A DNA stretch of 47,609 nucleotides from Bacteroidales bacterium UBA6192 (GCA_002422725.1 DITE01000111.1:1-47609); one strand, 5' to 3'. Shown: positions 24,602-32,027, numbered from the stretch's first letter. Made by a program: numbers and translations. Notes: a model not told the origin generated them from the letters alone.

Positions 24602-26971
24602 ATGAAAAAGATTGCATGTATAAATAAGCTTTTAGTATTCTTGGTTTGTGTATTGGTTTGCCTTGGTTTGCAGGCATTGTCACAAAACAGGGCTTTGCAT
24701 TTTGATGGCGACAATGACTATGTGACACTTGATCCAATACTGGATTTTCAGGCAGATTCCGATTTCACAGTTGAGATGTGGATAAAATTAGACATGAACA
24801 CTGTTTACCAAAATGAATTCCGGCGACTTTTCACCTTTGTTAATGATCCTCTGACCGATGGCTCCTTGTTTGAGTTTGGGGTTCATGATGGTGATTTCAG
24901 GCTTCAGTACAGCTCCGAAATCAGCGGGACAAACAGTGGAGGTATTATCCACATTGATGTGGGAAATACGCTTTTTGATTTTAATTGGCATCATATTGCG
25001 GTTGTGCGCGAAGGTAACCTTTGCAAGGTTTATCTTGATTGTGTGGAGCGGTGGGACAACACAGGCTATTCTGATATTGGTGTGTTGAATACCAGAACAT
25101 TCGAAATGGGAACCAAAAATGGATCTTATGAGCCATTTTCCGACTGGTACGGCGAAATTGAGGAATTCAAGTTGTGGAATGTGGCCAGACCACATGCTCA
25201 ATTGATTGAGAATTGTAGTGCTTGTATGCCGCCATTCAATGCTTCAGGCATGGTAGCCTATTGGCCTTTTGATCAGGGTGTAGCCGGAGGCAACAATACC
25301 TCTATTCAAACTGTTACCGATATTAGTCCTTCGACAAATCACGGAATGCTTTCACCATTTGGAATGACCCCTCCCGGCTTTGCCCTCAATGGACTTAGCA
25401 GTAATTTTATTTTGTCAACTGCACCGTTGATTTATCCGGCATACAATAACCATAAGGTTGTGCTTTCCAATCCCAACCAGACCACTACAGTGAGCAGCAT
25501 ATGCAATGGTGAAGCGGTTCATTTTTCGGTGACTGACAACAACGGACAAGCAGTGCAACCTGCACTGGGCACCATTGTGAACTGGCAATACAGCGATGAT
25601 AACGGGCTTAACTGGTATGACATTGTTCCTGTAAGCCCTGTTTTTGAGGTATTCACATTTGTTTCACCACCTGGCCATCCAGCACTAAGCATTTCATGCA
25701 GCAACCACCCAACAGGATTTGTTGACAGGCATTACCGGGCTGTGATTTACATAACCGAAGGCACAAATACATGCTACTATGAAGCCGAATCGGAAGTGTT
25801 AACCATATGTTGTCCGGTTCAGTCCGCTTATGTGGAAGTGACTCCTGCCGAATTTTCGCAGGGGTTTTGCGAAGGAGAAAATATTGACCTTAACGTTAAG
25901 CTTGTGAGTAATATGCCCAATCCTTCCGGAAACAACTATGTTAACATTACCTGGCACCTGATTGTAAACAGCAGCTCAACTCATCTGCAAGCCTATGATA
26001 ACATGCTTGATTTTACTTATAACCTCACCAATATGCAGCCGCATTCAATATGTTTCAGGGCAGTGATAAGCAATTGTAGCTGTCCGGTTGTAATTGTGCA
26101 GGCTTGCACTTCTGTAGAGCCAATGCCCGTGTGTGGCACCATCACCGGCAGTAGTGCCAACCTGATTCAAATAGGAACCAATGAATATCATATTTGCCCG
26201 GGCGATGATGCAGCCATTGCTATTGACCAGCCTTTTTTCAATTGCAATGCCGTTTGGCAATATCGTTTTCCGAACACCCAACCCAATACTTGGAACAATC
26301 TTGGTTCGGGTAATCCAATACAGAACACCAACATACTACCACAACTAACCTTGGGTTCGCAGCAAACCTGGCCAACAGGCGAAACCTGCATTCAATACCG
26401 TATTGCTTGCCTTCCACTGGGTTATCCCAACTCAAATTGCAGCCCGTGCTACAGCAATATGGTATCAGTTTGTCTGAAGCCAGAACCTCAGATGCCGGTG
26501 ATATCCGGACAGAATCCCATTTGTACTGGTAGTGCAACTGTTCTTTATGTTCAAAATCCTGAAGGAGGCGTGACATATCAATGGTATTACAATGGCTTGC
26601 AGGTTGGTGTCGGAAATTCGATACCTGCTTCGCAGGAGGGATGTTACAAAGTAGTTGCTGATGATGGTTGTTACACACTTGTTTCGGATGAATATTGCCT
26701 CACTGTTTGTAAGCCTATAGCCATTATCAGTTGCCCCGATTGCCCCTGTGTGGGAGATGTGGTTACCCTCAGTGCAGCCCAGTCGTTTTTTAATTGTGGT
26801 TTGGCTGTTTCCTACAATTGGTCTTTTAGTAGTGGCACGCTCATTGCCGATAACGGCGTAACAATTGACCACAAACCCGATCCCTCAGGGACTGCATATA
26901 CCCTCACTATAATAGATGAATTCGGATGCTCCCACACCACATCACTTACTATAGTTCCGTGTAATGATTAA
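24602..26971 (+). CDS. Secreted LamG-domain and Ig-like repeat protein
   Basis: The 789-residue protein has a signal peptide (LLVFLVCVLVCLGLQALSQN) and a LamG/concanavalin-like domain at about 30..210: RALHFDGDNDYVTLDPILDF, DFTVEMWIKLD, NWHHIAVVREGNLCKVYLDC and GEIEEFKLWNVARP. Several Cys-rich Ig-like segments follow, with repeats such as PQMPVISGQNPICTGSATV and YQWYYNGLQVG. It starts 10 bases after the T9SS cargo gene, so they are one operon and probably act together at the surface. It ends TSLTIVPCND with no recognisable T9SS sorting domain, although such proteins usually carry one. Either it is truncated at the 3' end, or it is exported another way or with its neighbour. Confidence 0.82.
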   Translation: MKKIACINKLLVFLVCVLVCLGLQALSQNRALHFDGDNDYVTLDPILDFQADSDFTVEMWIKLDMNTVYQNEFRRLFTFVNDPLTDGSLFEFGVHDGDFRLQYSSEISGTNSGGIIHIDVGNTLFDFNWHHIAVVREGNLCKVYLDCVERWDNTGYSDIGVLNTRTFEMGTKNGSYEPFSDWYGEIEEFKLWNVARPHAQLIENCSACMPPFNASGMVAYWPFDQGVAGGNNTSIQTVTDISPSTNHGMLSPFGMTPPGFALNGLSSNFILSTAPLIYPAYNNHKVVLSNPNQTTTVSSICNGEAVHFSVTDNNGQAVQPALGTIVNWQYSDDNGLNWYDIVPVSPVFEVFTFVSPPGHPALSISCSNHPTGFVDRHYRAVIYITEGTNTCYYEAESEVLTICCPVQSAYVEVTPAEFSQGFCEGENIDLNVKLVSNMPNPSGNNYVNITWHLIVNSSSTHLQAYDNMLDFTYNLTNMQPHSICFRAVISNCSCPVVIVQACTSVEPMPVCGTITGSSANLIQIGTNEYHICPGDDAAIAIDQPFFNCNAVWQYRFPNTQPNTWNNLGSGNPIQNTNILPQLTLGSQQTWPTGETCIQYRIACLPLGYPNSNCSPCYSNMVSVCLKPEPQMPVISGQNPICTGSATVLYVQNPEGGVTYQWYYNGLQVGVGNSIPASQEGCYKVVADDGCYTLVSDEYCLTVCKPIAIISCPDCPCVGDVVTLSAAQSFFNCGLAVSYNWSFSSGTLIADNGVTIDHKPDPSGTAYTLTIIDEFGCSHTTSLTIVPCND

Positions 26972-27306
26972 TTATTCTGAATAAATATCAGGCATTTATT
27001 ATGATTTTTCCACAAAACCAATCATTTTGAACTATTACAGAACAATAATACCGTAAATTTTGAAATACAAAAGCCTATATCATAGGTCAAACACCCTACA
27101 CCTCCTCAAAACCCAACTACCGACAGTGGTTCTATTGTAGGGGGAGCTCCCTTGGGTTCAGGTTTAATATAGATGCTGGCATTTGGGGCAGCCTCGGCAT
27201 GAAAAAGTTGCGGGATTACTACAAGAAAACCGGTGAATGTTTAGAAGAATAAATGGTTCAGTGCAAAATGGGTTAAGTCCAGAATCAATTAATCCGGAAC
27301 CAGAAA
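26972..27306. other. 335-base gap with an unassigned open-frame remnant (27064..27252, plus strand)
   Basis: Between 27064 and 27252 a frame without a start codon is open for 62 codons and ends in TAA. It reads in part NYRQWFYCRGSSLGFRFNID and GMKKLRDYYKKTGECLEE, which looks protein-like but matches no family I can name. It may be the 3' end of a lost gene. The first internal ATG (27200 region, GMKKLR) would give only 17 residues. The rest of the gap is AT-rich without a clear signal. Confidence 0.25.
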
Positions 27307-28248
27307 CTATTGCATCCGACTCAACCTATCTTTTAAAATTGCTTTATACTGATCTTTAAATGATTGGTCCATAAAACTAAAATCAATTTGCTCTATCCAT
27401 TTTGGCATCGCCTTTATCATCTTATTAAAGATGTTTTGCTGTTGCTTTTCTTCCACCTTCAAGGAGTTCATGGCGGTGATAAAATCCTGTCTCTTCAGGT
27501 TCTTTTTTCTTCCGTTCAGGGTCAGGGCCAGTTCCTCGTTGTCAGTGGGGTTAACCAAGGCTGTATTCACCAAATCATATGCCGGCGACAATGTCATGCC
27601 AAGCCCCGGCTGCTCAAGAAGCGAAAAATTCTTCAAATGCATATCGGCATTTCCCGTTAAAAAGGAGAAGAGAACCAATTCAAAAAAATTCACTACATCC
27701 AGACCTGGTGTAGAAGAGTATTTTAGAATCACCTTGCCAATTTGTTCGTAACTGCCATGGTACTTGTCTTCGGTAAGCCGTTCGGTGAGTTGACACATGT
27801 CTTCCATGGCAAGCTTTCCTTTGTTGGTGCGGTCTGTTCGTTTGGTGATATAGGCAAGATTGCCGGACTTCAGGCGTATTAAACAATGTGGCACTGTTTT
27901 TATTTTAGCCAATTGCGCCAAATGCATGGTCAGGTCTTCCACTTCCGGCAACTGCGGATATTGGGTTGTGGGCGGTTTTAAAATGTATCCACCCCAAAGG
28001 CCCACAATAGTGAATCTTCTTTCTGTGCCTTTGCTAGTGCGACCCGTGATGTGGAGAGATAGTTTAGCCTGCACCCCGGTAACAGCAGTCTGGCTTTGTA
28101 TCACTTCTTTGGCCAATGGCTCCAGGTCTTCTTCTGAATAAGGCAATGCCGGAGGAGTTGGCTGACCAAATATCTTTTTTGAGCAGGATGAATGAAAATC
28201 CGGCTCATTTTCAGTCAGAGGCTGATAGCAAAACAAACATCTACTCAT
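27307..28248 (-). CDS. hipT: HipT-like Ser/Thr kinase toxin
   Basis: The 313-residue protein matches the kinase core of HipA without its N-terminal subdomain, as in three-part HipBST systems. It begins with a small Cys/His cluster (C4-x2-C7, H19-x2-C22) common in Bacteroidetes members, then the Gly-rich loop TAVTGVQAKLS (54..64), the ATP-site lysine K91 in YILKP, the catalytic loop GNADMHLKN (D202, N207) and the metal-binding SPAYD (D225). The loop positions that are phosphorylated serines in E. coli HipA/HipT are threonine here (T54, T57). It would poison growth by phosphorylating a target such as an aminoacyl-tRNA synthetase. Its ATG overlaps the hipS stop by four bases, giving translational coupling. 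Confidence 0.88.
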   Translation of the reverse strand: MSRCLFCYQPLTENEPDFHSSCSKKIFGQPTPPALPYSEEDLEPLAKEVIQSQTAVTGVQAKLSLHITGRTSKGTERRFTIVGLWGGYILKPPTTQYPQLPEVEDLTMHLAQLAKIKTVPHCLIRLKSGNLAYITKRTDRTNKGKLAMEDMCQLTERLTEDKYHGSYEQIGKVILKYSSTPGLDVVNFFELVLFSFLTGNADMHLKNFSLLEQPGLGMTLSPAYDLVNTALVNPTDNEELALTLNGRKKNLKRQDFITAMNSLKVEEKQQQNIFNKMIKAMPKWIEQIDFSFMDQSFKDQYKAILKDRLSRMQ

Positions 28249-28577
28249 GGCGCATCCTCCTCTTTAACTTCTTCCACACTAACTGCGCCTATACAGTCTT
28301 TACAACAAGCCAACAACAAACCCATCCTATCCCTTGGATTAAGTTTCCAGTTCTTTTCGGCTATGTCGAGCAACCAGCCTTCGGGTATCAGGCCATCAAA
28401 AAAAGGAAACAATACATTTGAAGTGTAAGGTGCTTCCCGTATAGCCAGAGTGAGACTAACCGGTTGGGAATCAGATTGAGTCGCATACGTTTTGTCATAC
28501 ACAAAATGGTATCCTTGCTCATCCTGGGTGAGCCATCCAGCCAATTGGCCTTTTATCATTATGGCTGCTTTTCGCAT
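28245..28577 (-). CDS. hipS: HipS-like antitoxin (HipA N-terminal subdomain as a separate protein)
   Basis: The 110-residue protein corresponds to the N-subdomain of full-length HipA: MIKGQLAGWLTQ, YHFVYDKTYA, PVSLTLAIREAPY and VLFPFFDGLIPEGWLLD, then RMGLLLACCKDCIGAVSV. In the described E. coli HipBST system the corresponding small protein HipS, not HipB, neutralises the kinase, with a tryptophan entering the active site. W68 in PEGW is a candidate for that residue. Gene order B-S-T and the four-base overlap with hipT are as expected. The start at 28577 is an ATG 39 bases after the hipB stop. Assignment as antitoxin is by family and synteny. Confidence 0.85.
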   Translation of the reverse strand: MRKAAIMIKGQLAGWLTQDEQGYHFVYDKTYATQSDSQPVSLTLAIREAPYTSNVLFPFFDGLIPEGWLLDIAEKNWKLNPRDRMGLLLACCKDCIGAVSVEEVKEEDAP

Positions 28578-28616
28578 ACTCGTGAATCTGGAATTTTAAT
28601 ATTCGGAAACTTACAA

Positions 28617-28826
28617 TCAGTTATTGGGGTCGGGTTTCACTGCGACTGCTCCTACTTCATAACCGAAGAGATTGAGTATCTGGTTAACTTTATCCAGTCG
28701 GAGACTTTGCTTGCCCTGCTCCAGTTCGCGGATGAAACGTAAACCCACACCGGCCTTTTCGGCCAGTTCGGGCTGGGTTAACTTCACCGATTTCCGTTTT
28801 TCTTTTAAAAAGTCTGCAAGGTTCAT
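28617..28826 (-). CDS. hipB: HipB-like XRE repressor
   Basis: The 69-residue protein is little more than a helix-turn-helix: MNLADFLKEKRKSVKLTQPE, then AEKAGVGLRFIRELEQGK and LRLDKVNQILNLFGYEVG, typical of HipB in HipAB modules. It would bind as a dimer to the inverted repeats just upstream and repress the operon. I chose the ATG at 28826; a TTG at 28847 would add seven residues read from the first operator. It is the first gene of hipB-hipS-hipT on the minus strand. The C-terminal tail is short, and this protein alone is probably not the kinase inhibitor. Confidence 0.88.
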   Translation of the reverse strand: MNLADFLKEKRKSVKLTQPELAEKAGVGLRFIRELEQGKQSLRLDKVNQILNLFGYEVGAVAVKPDPNN

Positions 28827-28830
28827 TTTA

Positions 28831-28967
28831 TACCCTTTTGGGTGCAAATATAATAAATATAATCACTTTTGCACCCTTTCGGGTGTAATCTTTTGATATA
28901 AAATATTTATTATACCTTTTCGGGTATAATATTTATCTATAAATAGAATTTTAACCCCGTTCGGACA
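28831..28967 (-). promoter_or_regulatory. hipBST promoter and array of HipB operators spaced 41 bp
   Basis: Three clear inverted repeats lie upstream of hipB: TACCCTTTTGGGTG (28831..28844), CACCCTTTCGGGTG (28872..28885) and TATACCTTTTCGGGTATA (28911..28928). Their centres are at 28837.5, 28878.5 and 28919.5, exactly 41 bases apart, that is about four helical turns. A degraded fourth, ACCCCGTTCGGACA (28954..28967), is centred at 28960.5, again 41 bases on. On the minus strand the -7 element TATATTTG (28852..28845) lies between the first two, so bound HipB would cover the start site. E. coli HipB sites have the form TATCC-N8-GGATA, a comparable architecture. Confidence 0.8.
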
Positions 28968-29090
28968 TACTCTTCTCTATATCAGATTTCCAATTTGGAT
29001 CATTGGCTTTATTCCACGCTTACCAAATTCAGTCCTTTGACAGCTTTAATATCAGGTATAACCAGTCAACGCTATTCAGGCATTGACAAA

Positions 29091-29171
29091 CAAGAAACAA
29101 GAACCCAGAAACCAGAAACCAGAAACCAGAAACTAGGAACCAGAAACCAGGAACCAGGAACCAGGAACCAG
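29091..29171. repeat. 7-bp tandem repeat (ACCAGAA / ACCAGGA), about 11 units
   Basis: The unit alternates ACCAGAA and ACCAGGA with a few point changes and fills 81 bases between the hipBST control region and the tRNA-side palindrome. Homogeneous seven-base units suggest slippage. No spacer structure is present, so it is not a CRISPR array. It is non-coding as far as I can see, although one frame is open through it. Confidence 0.85.
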
Positions 29172-29210
29172 TACCGGGGATTAGCTGCGCTGATCCCGTT
29201 GGGGGGGCTT

Positions 29211-29326
29211 CAACCGTTTCAGGCGTGGCCTACGGCCTTAAACCAAAGCATCAGGCCAAACCTCAAACAAGTTTGGGTTTGGCCTGATGCTTTGGTTTAC
29301 CGCTTCGCGGACGCCTGAAACGGTTG
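29211..29326. repeat. 116-base branched palindrome next to tRNA-Ser
   Basis: The outer arms CAACCGTTTCAGGCG (29211..29225) and CGCCTGAAACGGTTG (29312..29326) are perfect complements. The inner arms, AAACCAAAGCATCAGGCCAA (from 29240) against TTGGCCTGATGCTTTGGTTT (ending 29298), extend through CAAAC/GTTTG to a two-base tip. Between outer and inner stems sit two small hairpins, GGCC-TAC-GGCC (29227..29237) and CCGC-TTC-GCGG (about 29300..29310). The fold is therefore a four-way cross. The right arm overlaps the CCA end of the tRNA gene. It could be a REP/MITE-like element or a structured tRNA trailer. A related half-element occurs at 30188..30216. Confidence 0.75.
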
Positions 29327-29416
29327 GCGGAGAGAGGGGGATTCGAACCCCCGGTCCGCTGTAAAGCGAACAACGGTTTTCGAGACCGCCGCATTCAACC
29401 GCTCTGCCATCTCTCC
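29325..29416 (-). tRNA. tRNA-Ser (anticodon CGA), CCA encoded
   Basis: The minus strand folds into a class II tRNA: acceptor GGAGAGA/TCTCTCC, D arm GCAGAGCGGTTGAATGC, anticodon loop CTCGAAA giving CGA (reads UCG), a long variable arm TGTTCGCTTTACAGCGGA and T arm GGGGGTTCGAATCCCCC. The 3' CCA is encoded (29325..29327). Total length is 92 bases. The long variable arm and identity elements fit serine. Confidence 0.95.
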
Positions 29417-29668
29417 TATTCTGATTCCTGAAAAACAGGGTGCAAAAGTAAGGATTTAATATTTCAACTTAAACTAAATTTCATAATATTAATCATCCGA
29501 CCTGATGGCTCATACCGGATTGATTAGCCCGGCTGCCCCCTGACTTACACCAAAACTCAACAAAATACTTCCAAAGTTCATATGCATAACCCAAACATCA
29601 TGCTCCAATGAAATCATAAAATGAAATCTATTGAGCGTGCAAAGGGTCTAACTGTTTAAAATCTTTTC

Positions 29669-30160
29669 ATGATAAACCTGAATAGTACTCATAAAAACCT
29701 TAGCATGCCGGCTTTGATGCGCTATAAAACCTCAACCGGTTCAATTTTATCTGGACTTGCACACGCCTTGCTGAAAGGCCCTTCAGGACTCAGTCATACC
29801 GACAGGGAAATGATAGCTGCCTACGTTTCTATGCTGAATGATTGCGGGTATTGTTTTCACTCACATGCATCAAAAGTAAACGATCATCTGCATGATGAGG
29901 GCAAAACAATGACCTGCATTGTTGAAAATATATCCGAGTCGCCGGTTACAGAGAAAATGAAGTCACTGTTGAATATCGCCAACAAAGTGCAGCAAAACGG
30001 TAAACTCGTTACAAAAGACGATCTGGAGTCCGCCAGGCTGAACGGGGCATCGGATGAAGATATTCATGATACAGTGATCATCTCAGCAGCATTCTGCATG
30101 TATAACAGATATATCGACGGGCTGAGTAACAATAGCTCCCTGATGGATCAACTGGCATAA
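29669..30160 (+). CDS. AhpD-like (carboxymuconolactone decarboxylase family) peroxidase-related protein
   Basis: The 163-residue protein contains LSHTDREMIAAYVSMLNDCGYCFHSHASKV, the core of AhpD/CMD-type alkylhydroperoxidases. It has the thiol pair C59-x2-C62, the relay histidine H66 (CxxCxxxH) and the upstream acid E48. Such proteins reduce peroxides or recycle a partner via the disulfide. A second copy lies 200 bases downstream at 30372..30866 and both are preceded by the same leader (ATGAAATCTATTGAG, then GGGTCTAA), so the promoter region was duplicated with the gene. The ATG at 29669 is clear. The physiological reductant and substrate are unknown. Confidence 0.85.
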   Translation: MINLNSTHKNLSMPALMRYKTSTGSILSGLAHALLKGPSGLSHTDREMIAAYVSMLNDCGYCFHSHASKVNDHLHDEGKTMTCIVENISESPVTEKMKSLLNIANKVQQNGKLVTKDDLESARLNGASDEDIHDTVIISAAFCMYNRYIDGLSNNSSLMDQLA

Positions 30161-30187
30161 ATGCGCCTAATCCGGCTGGGACGGGTT

Positions 30188-30216
30188 CCACCGTTTCAGG
30201 AATGGCCTTCGGCTTT
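30188..30216. repeat. Partial second copy of the palindrome's left arm
   Basis: CCACCGTTTCAGGAATGGCC followed by TTCGGC matches the left arm and side hairpin at 29212..29237 (CAACCGTTTCAGGCGTGGCC then TACGGC) with few changes. It lies in the gap between the two AhpD-like genes and has no complementary right arm that I can see nearby. This indicates a dispersed repeat rather than a feature of the tRNA alone. Confidence 0.55.
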
Positions 30217-30371
30217 TTTCAATCAGCCTGTTAGATAATACGTTATTGAAAAACTCGGATGGCTCTGTCTTGGGCTAAAAATTCGAGAACGTTTCTGAGA
30301 CATCATGTTGCTGATCATGCAATTGATGAAATCTATTGAGTGTACGTAGGGTCTAATTGTTTTTAAATCTT

Positions 30372-30866
30372 TTGATTGTGACCCCGCACAGTAATCAGAA
30401 AGACCTTAGCCTGCCGGCACTGATGCGCTTTAAAGCCTCTTCCGCTTCTATCCTGTCGAGTGTCGGACACGCCCTTGTGAAAGGCCCTGCTGAGTTGAGT
30501 CATACCGACAGAGAAATGTTATCCACCTATGTTTCCATGCTGAATGAATGCGATGCATGTTTTGACTCCCCTGCATCAAATGGAAACGGCCAGGTGAATG
30601 GCAAAGGCAAAACAATGGCCAGTGTTTTGGATAAAATTTCCGGAACACCGGTAACAGAAAAAATGAAGCCGCTGCTAAATTTTGCCAATAAAGTGCAGCA
30701 AAACGGCAAACCCGTTACAAAAAACGATATTGATTCTGCCAGAAAAAACGGGGCATCGGATGAAGATATTCACGACACTATGATCATCTCAGCAGCATAT
30801 TGCATGTATAACAGATATATCGACGGGCTGAGCAATAACTCTTCCCTGATAAATCAACTACCCTGA
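30372..30866 (+). CDS. AhpD-like paralogue lacking the active-site histidine
   Basis: This is a duplicate of the preceding gene, with LSHTDREMLSTYVSMLNEC, NGASDEDIHDTMIISAA and CMYNRYIDGLSNNSS nearly unchanged. The two thiols persist (C60-x2-C63), but the following residues read FDSP where the first copy has FHSH, so the relay histidine of CxxCxxxH is proline. The residues after it (NGNGQVNGKGK) are also altered. No ATG exists: the frame aligns best from TTG at 30372, with GTG at 30378 as alternative. The weak start and lost histidine suggest decay, or a binding role or partner role without peroxidase turnover. Confidence 0.75.
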   Translation: MIVTPHSNQKDLSLPALMRFKASSASILSSVGHALVKGPAELSHTDREMLSTYVSMLNECDACFDSPASNGNGQVNGKGKTMASVLDKISGTPVTEKMKPLLNFANKVQQNGKPVTKNDIDSARKNGASDEDIHDTMIISAAYCMYNRYIDGLSNNSSLINQLP

Positions 30867-31429
30867 CATAACCACTAACCCCCTGCCATAAATACTCCCT
30901 TACCCCTCCCCTAATCACCTGTAATGCTGTCGCTTACAAAGTGCGCAAAATCAACCGCTTCTTTTGGTCAATCGCTGCTGTGAAACCGATCGGTTTCTGC
31001 TTTCAGATTTTTTTTTCGACCGTTTGTAATTTGACGTACTTGCGAAGAAAGTTTTTTTACCTTCAATGGTTATCTTATCACATCTTAATAAGTGCAATTA
31101 GAGCACCTAGTAATAACATCACATCCAGTCACTGTAACAACTCATACTAAACGCTATAAAGTTGGTCAAGTAGGGATCAAAATATTGCTCAATATTGGAA
31201 TTTCAAGACCAATTTTGGAAAATAAGGAAAATGGATACCGTGCCAAAGTGATATTTTATCTTACAAAGTTATCAACAAATGACACAATAAATCTCTGAAA
31301 TCAGCCGCCAATAAGGCGCATACGAATTGTTCACAAGATTAAGTTGAAAACCTTTTCTATATAGTTTGAAATGTCTTCTTAATTTTGTATATTCAAATTG
31401 CAAAACAAGTTTACAATAATTTAAACTGT
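30867..31429. other. 563-base region without a supported gene
   Basis: Two small overlapping open frames (30941..31150 and 31092..31298) look random and match nothing. TAATTTTG at 31380..31387 is an exact TAnnTTTG and may start the transcript of the HU-like gene; its -33 partner is unclear (a TTTG at 31365 is too close). Confidence 0.35.
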
Positions 31430-31576
31430 ATGGAAATGACTAACTCATTAAACGAAAGGAGGAATCCCATGTGTTGAACCAAACCGGCAACCCGAACGCC
31501 AGGCGGAAGGGTGGCCACTGCCCGGGGAGCAGCAAAGACCCTGTTAAACAAATTTTAAAACTAAAAAAAAATAAAA
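31430..31576 (+). promoter_or_regulatory. Structured leader with a 15-codon frame before the HU-like gene
   Basis: An ATG frame of 15 codons (31430..31477, MEMTNSLNERRNPMC) contains an AGGAGG. It is followed by a GC-rich, A/T-poor stretch in which GGCAACCC (about 31483..31490) can pair with GGGT and TGCC further on. The HU start lies another 50 bases away, after an A-rich track. A leader of this size and composition is unusual beside the AT-rich surroundings and could be a translation-control or attenuator element. Confidence 0.3.
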
Positions 31577-31972
31577 ATGAGTTCAATTTCGTATACACTT
31601 GCGCCAAAAGTGAATCCACAGGATTTGCAGGGGCCGCGTAAATACTACGCAAACAAAGCACCTCAGGGAGAGGTGGACGTCCGCTCACTTGCCAGGCGCA
31701 TCAGCCGCGAAAGCATGTTGGGCATTATTGAAACCACAGCGGTGATCGAAGGGCTGTTGCAAGCCGTACCTGAACTGCTGGCTGAGGGCAAAAGTGTGCA
31801 GCTGGGCGAGTTTGGCAGCTTCAGGCTGACGCTGAGCAGCGAGGGTGCAGACAGCCCTGAAACATTTAACAGTTCCAACATCATTGGAGCGAATCTTATC
31901 TTCCGTGCGGGGAAGGAGTTTCGCGACAGGTTGTCAAATGTTAAATACTCCAGGGCTGCAAACCAATCTTAA
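31577..31972 (+). CDS. HU-like DNA-binding protein (Bacteroidetes HU-HIG type)
   Basis: The 131-residue protein has the HU/IHF core: SLARRISRESMLGIIETTAV then AVPELLAEGKSVQLGEFGSF and FRAGKEFRDRL. It is preceded by the extra strand ISYTLAPKVNPQDLQGPRKYY found in Bacteroidetes HU-HIG proteins. It would bend or coat DNA in the nucleoid; several such paralogues are usual per genome, some linked to capsule loci. It is monocistronic, with a long leader and a perfect intrinsic terminator 14 bases after its stop. It lies just ahead of the defence island, but nothing ties it functionally to that island. Confidence 0.88.
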   Translation: MSSISYTLAPKVNPQDLQGPRKYYANKAPQGEVDVRSLARRISRESMLGIIETTAVIEGLLQAVPELLAEGKSVQLGEFGSFRLTLSSEGADSPETFNSSNIIGANLIFRAGKEFRDRLSNVKYSRAANQS

Positions 31973-31986
31973 GTACCCTTTTTTGT

Positions 31987-32025
31987 AAAAAAATTGGCGC
32001 GTCAAAAGTACGCGCCAATTTTTTT
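31987..32025. terminator. Bidirectional intrinsic terminator
   Basis: AAAAAAATTGGCGCGT (31987..32002), loop CAAAAGT, then ACGCGCCAATTTTTT (32010..32024) form a perfect GC-cored stem flanked by A- and T-runs, active in either direction. It ends the HU-like transcript and insulates the restriction-modification operon. Confidence 0.92.
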
Positions 32026-32027
32026 AT

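Noticed and set aside
27431..28141. Several plus-strand frames opposite hipT
   Set aside because: They are antisense shadows. The minus-strand frame contains the full HipT kinase motifs.
29091..29171. CRISPR-like array
   Set aside because: The seven-base units are directly adjacent, with no spacers of 25 to 40 bases and no cas genes nearby. It is a simple tandem repeat.
28995..29318. 107-codon frame across the tandem repeat and palindrome
   Set aside because: Its product is mostly the translated seven-base repeat (TRNQE-type) and palindrome sequence, so it is open by chance.
29325..29416. tRNA-Ser as a proven attachment site of a mobile element
   Set aside because: I found no second copy of the tRNA 3' end in the window and no integrase. 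It stays a possibility only (see findings).
30941..31298. Two small overlapping plus-strand frames
   Set aside because: They are low in information, unlike any family I know, and lie in an AT-rich gap. Chance is the simplest explanation.
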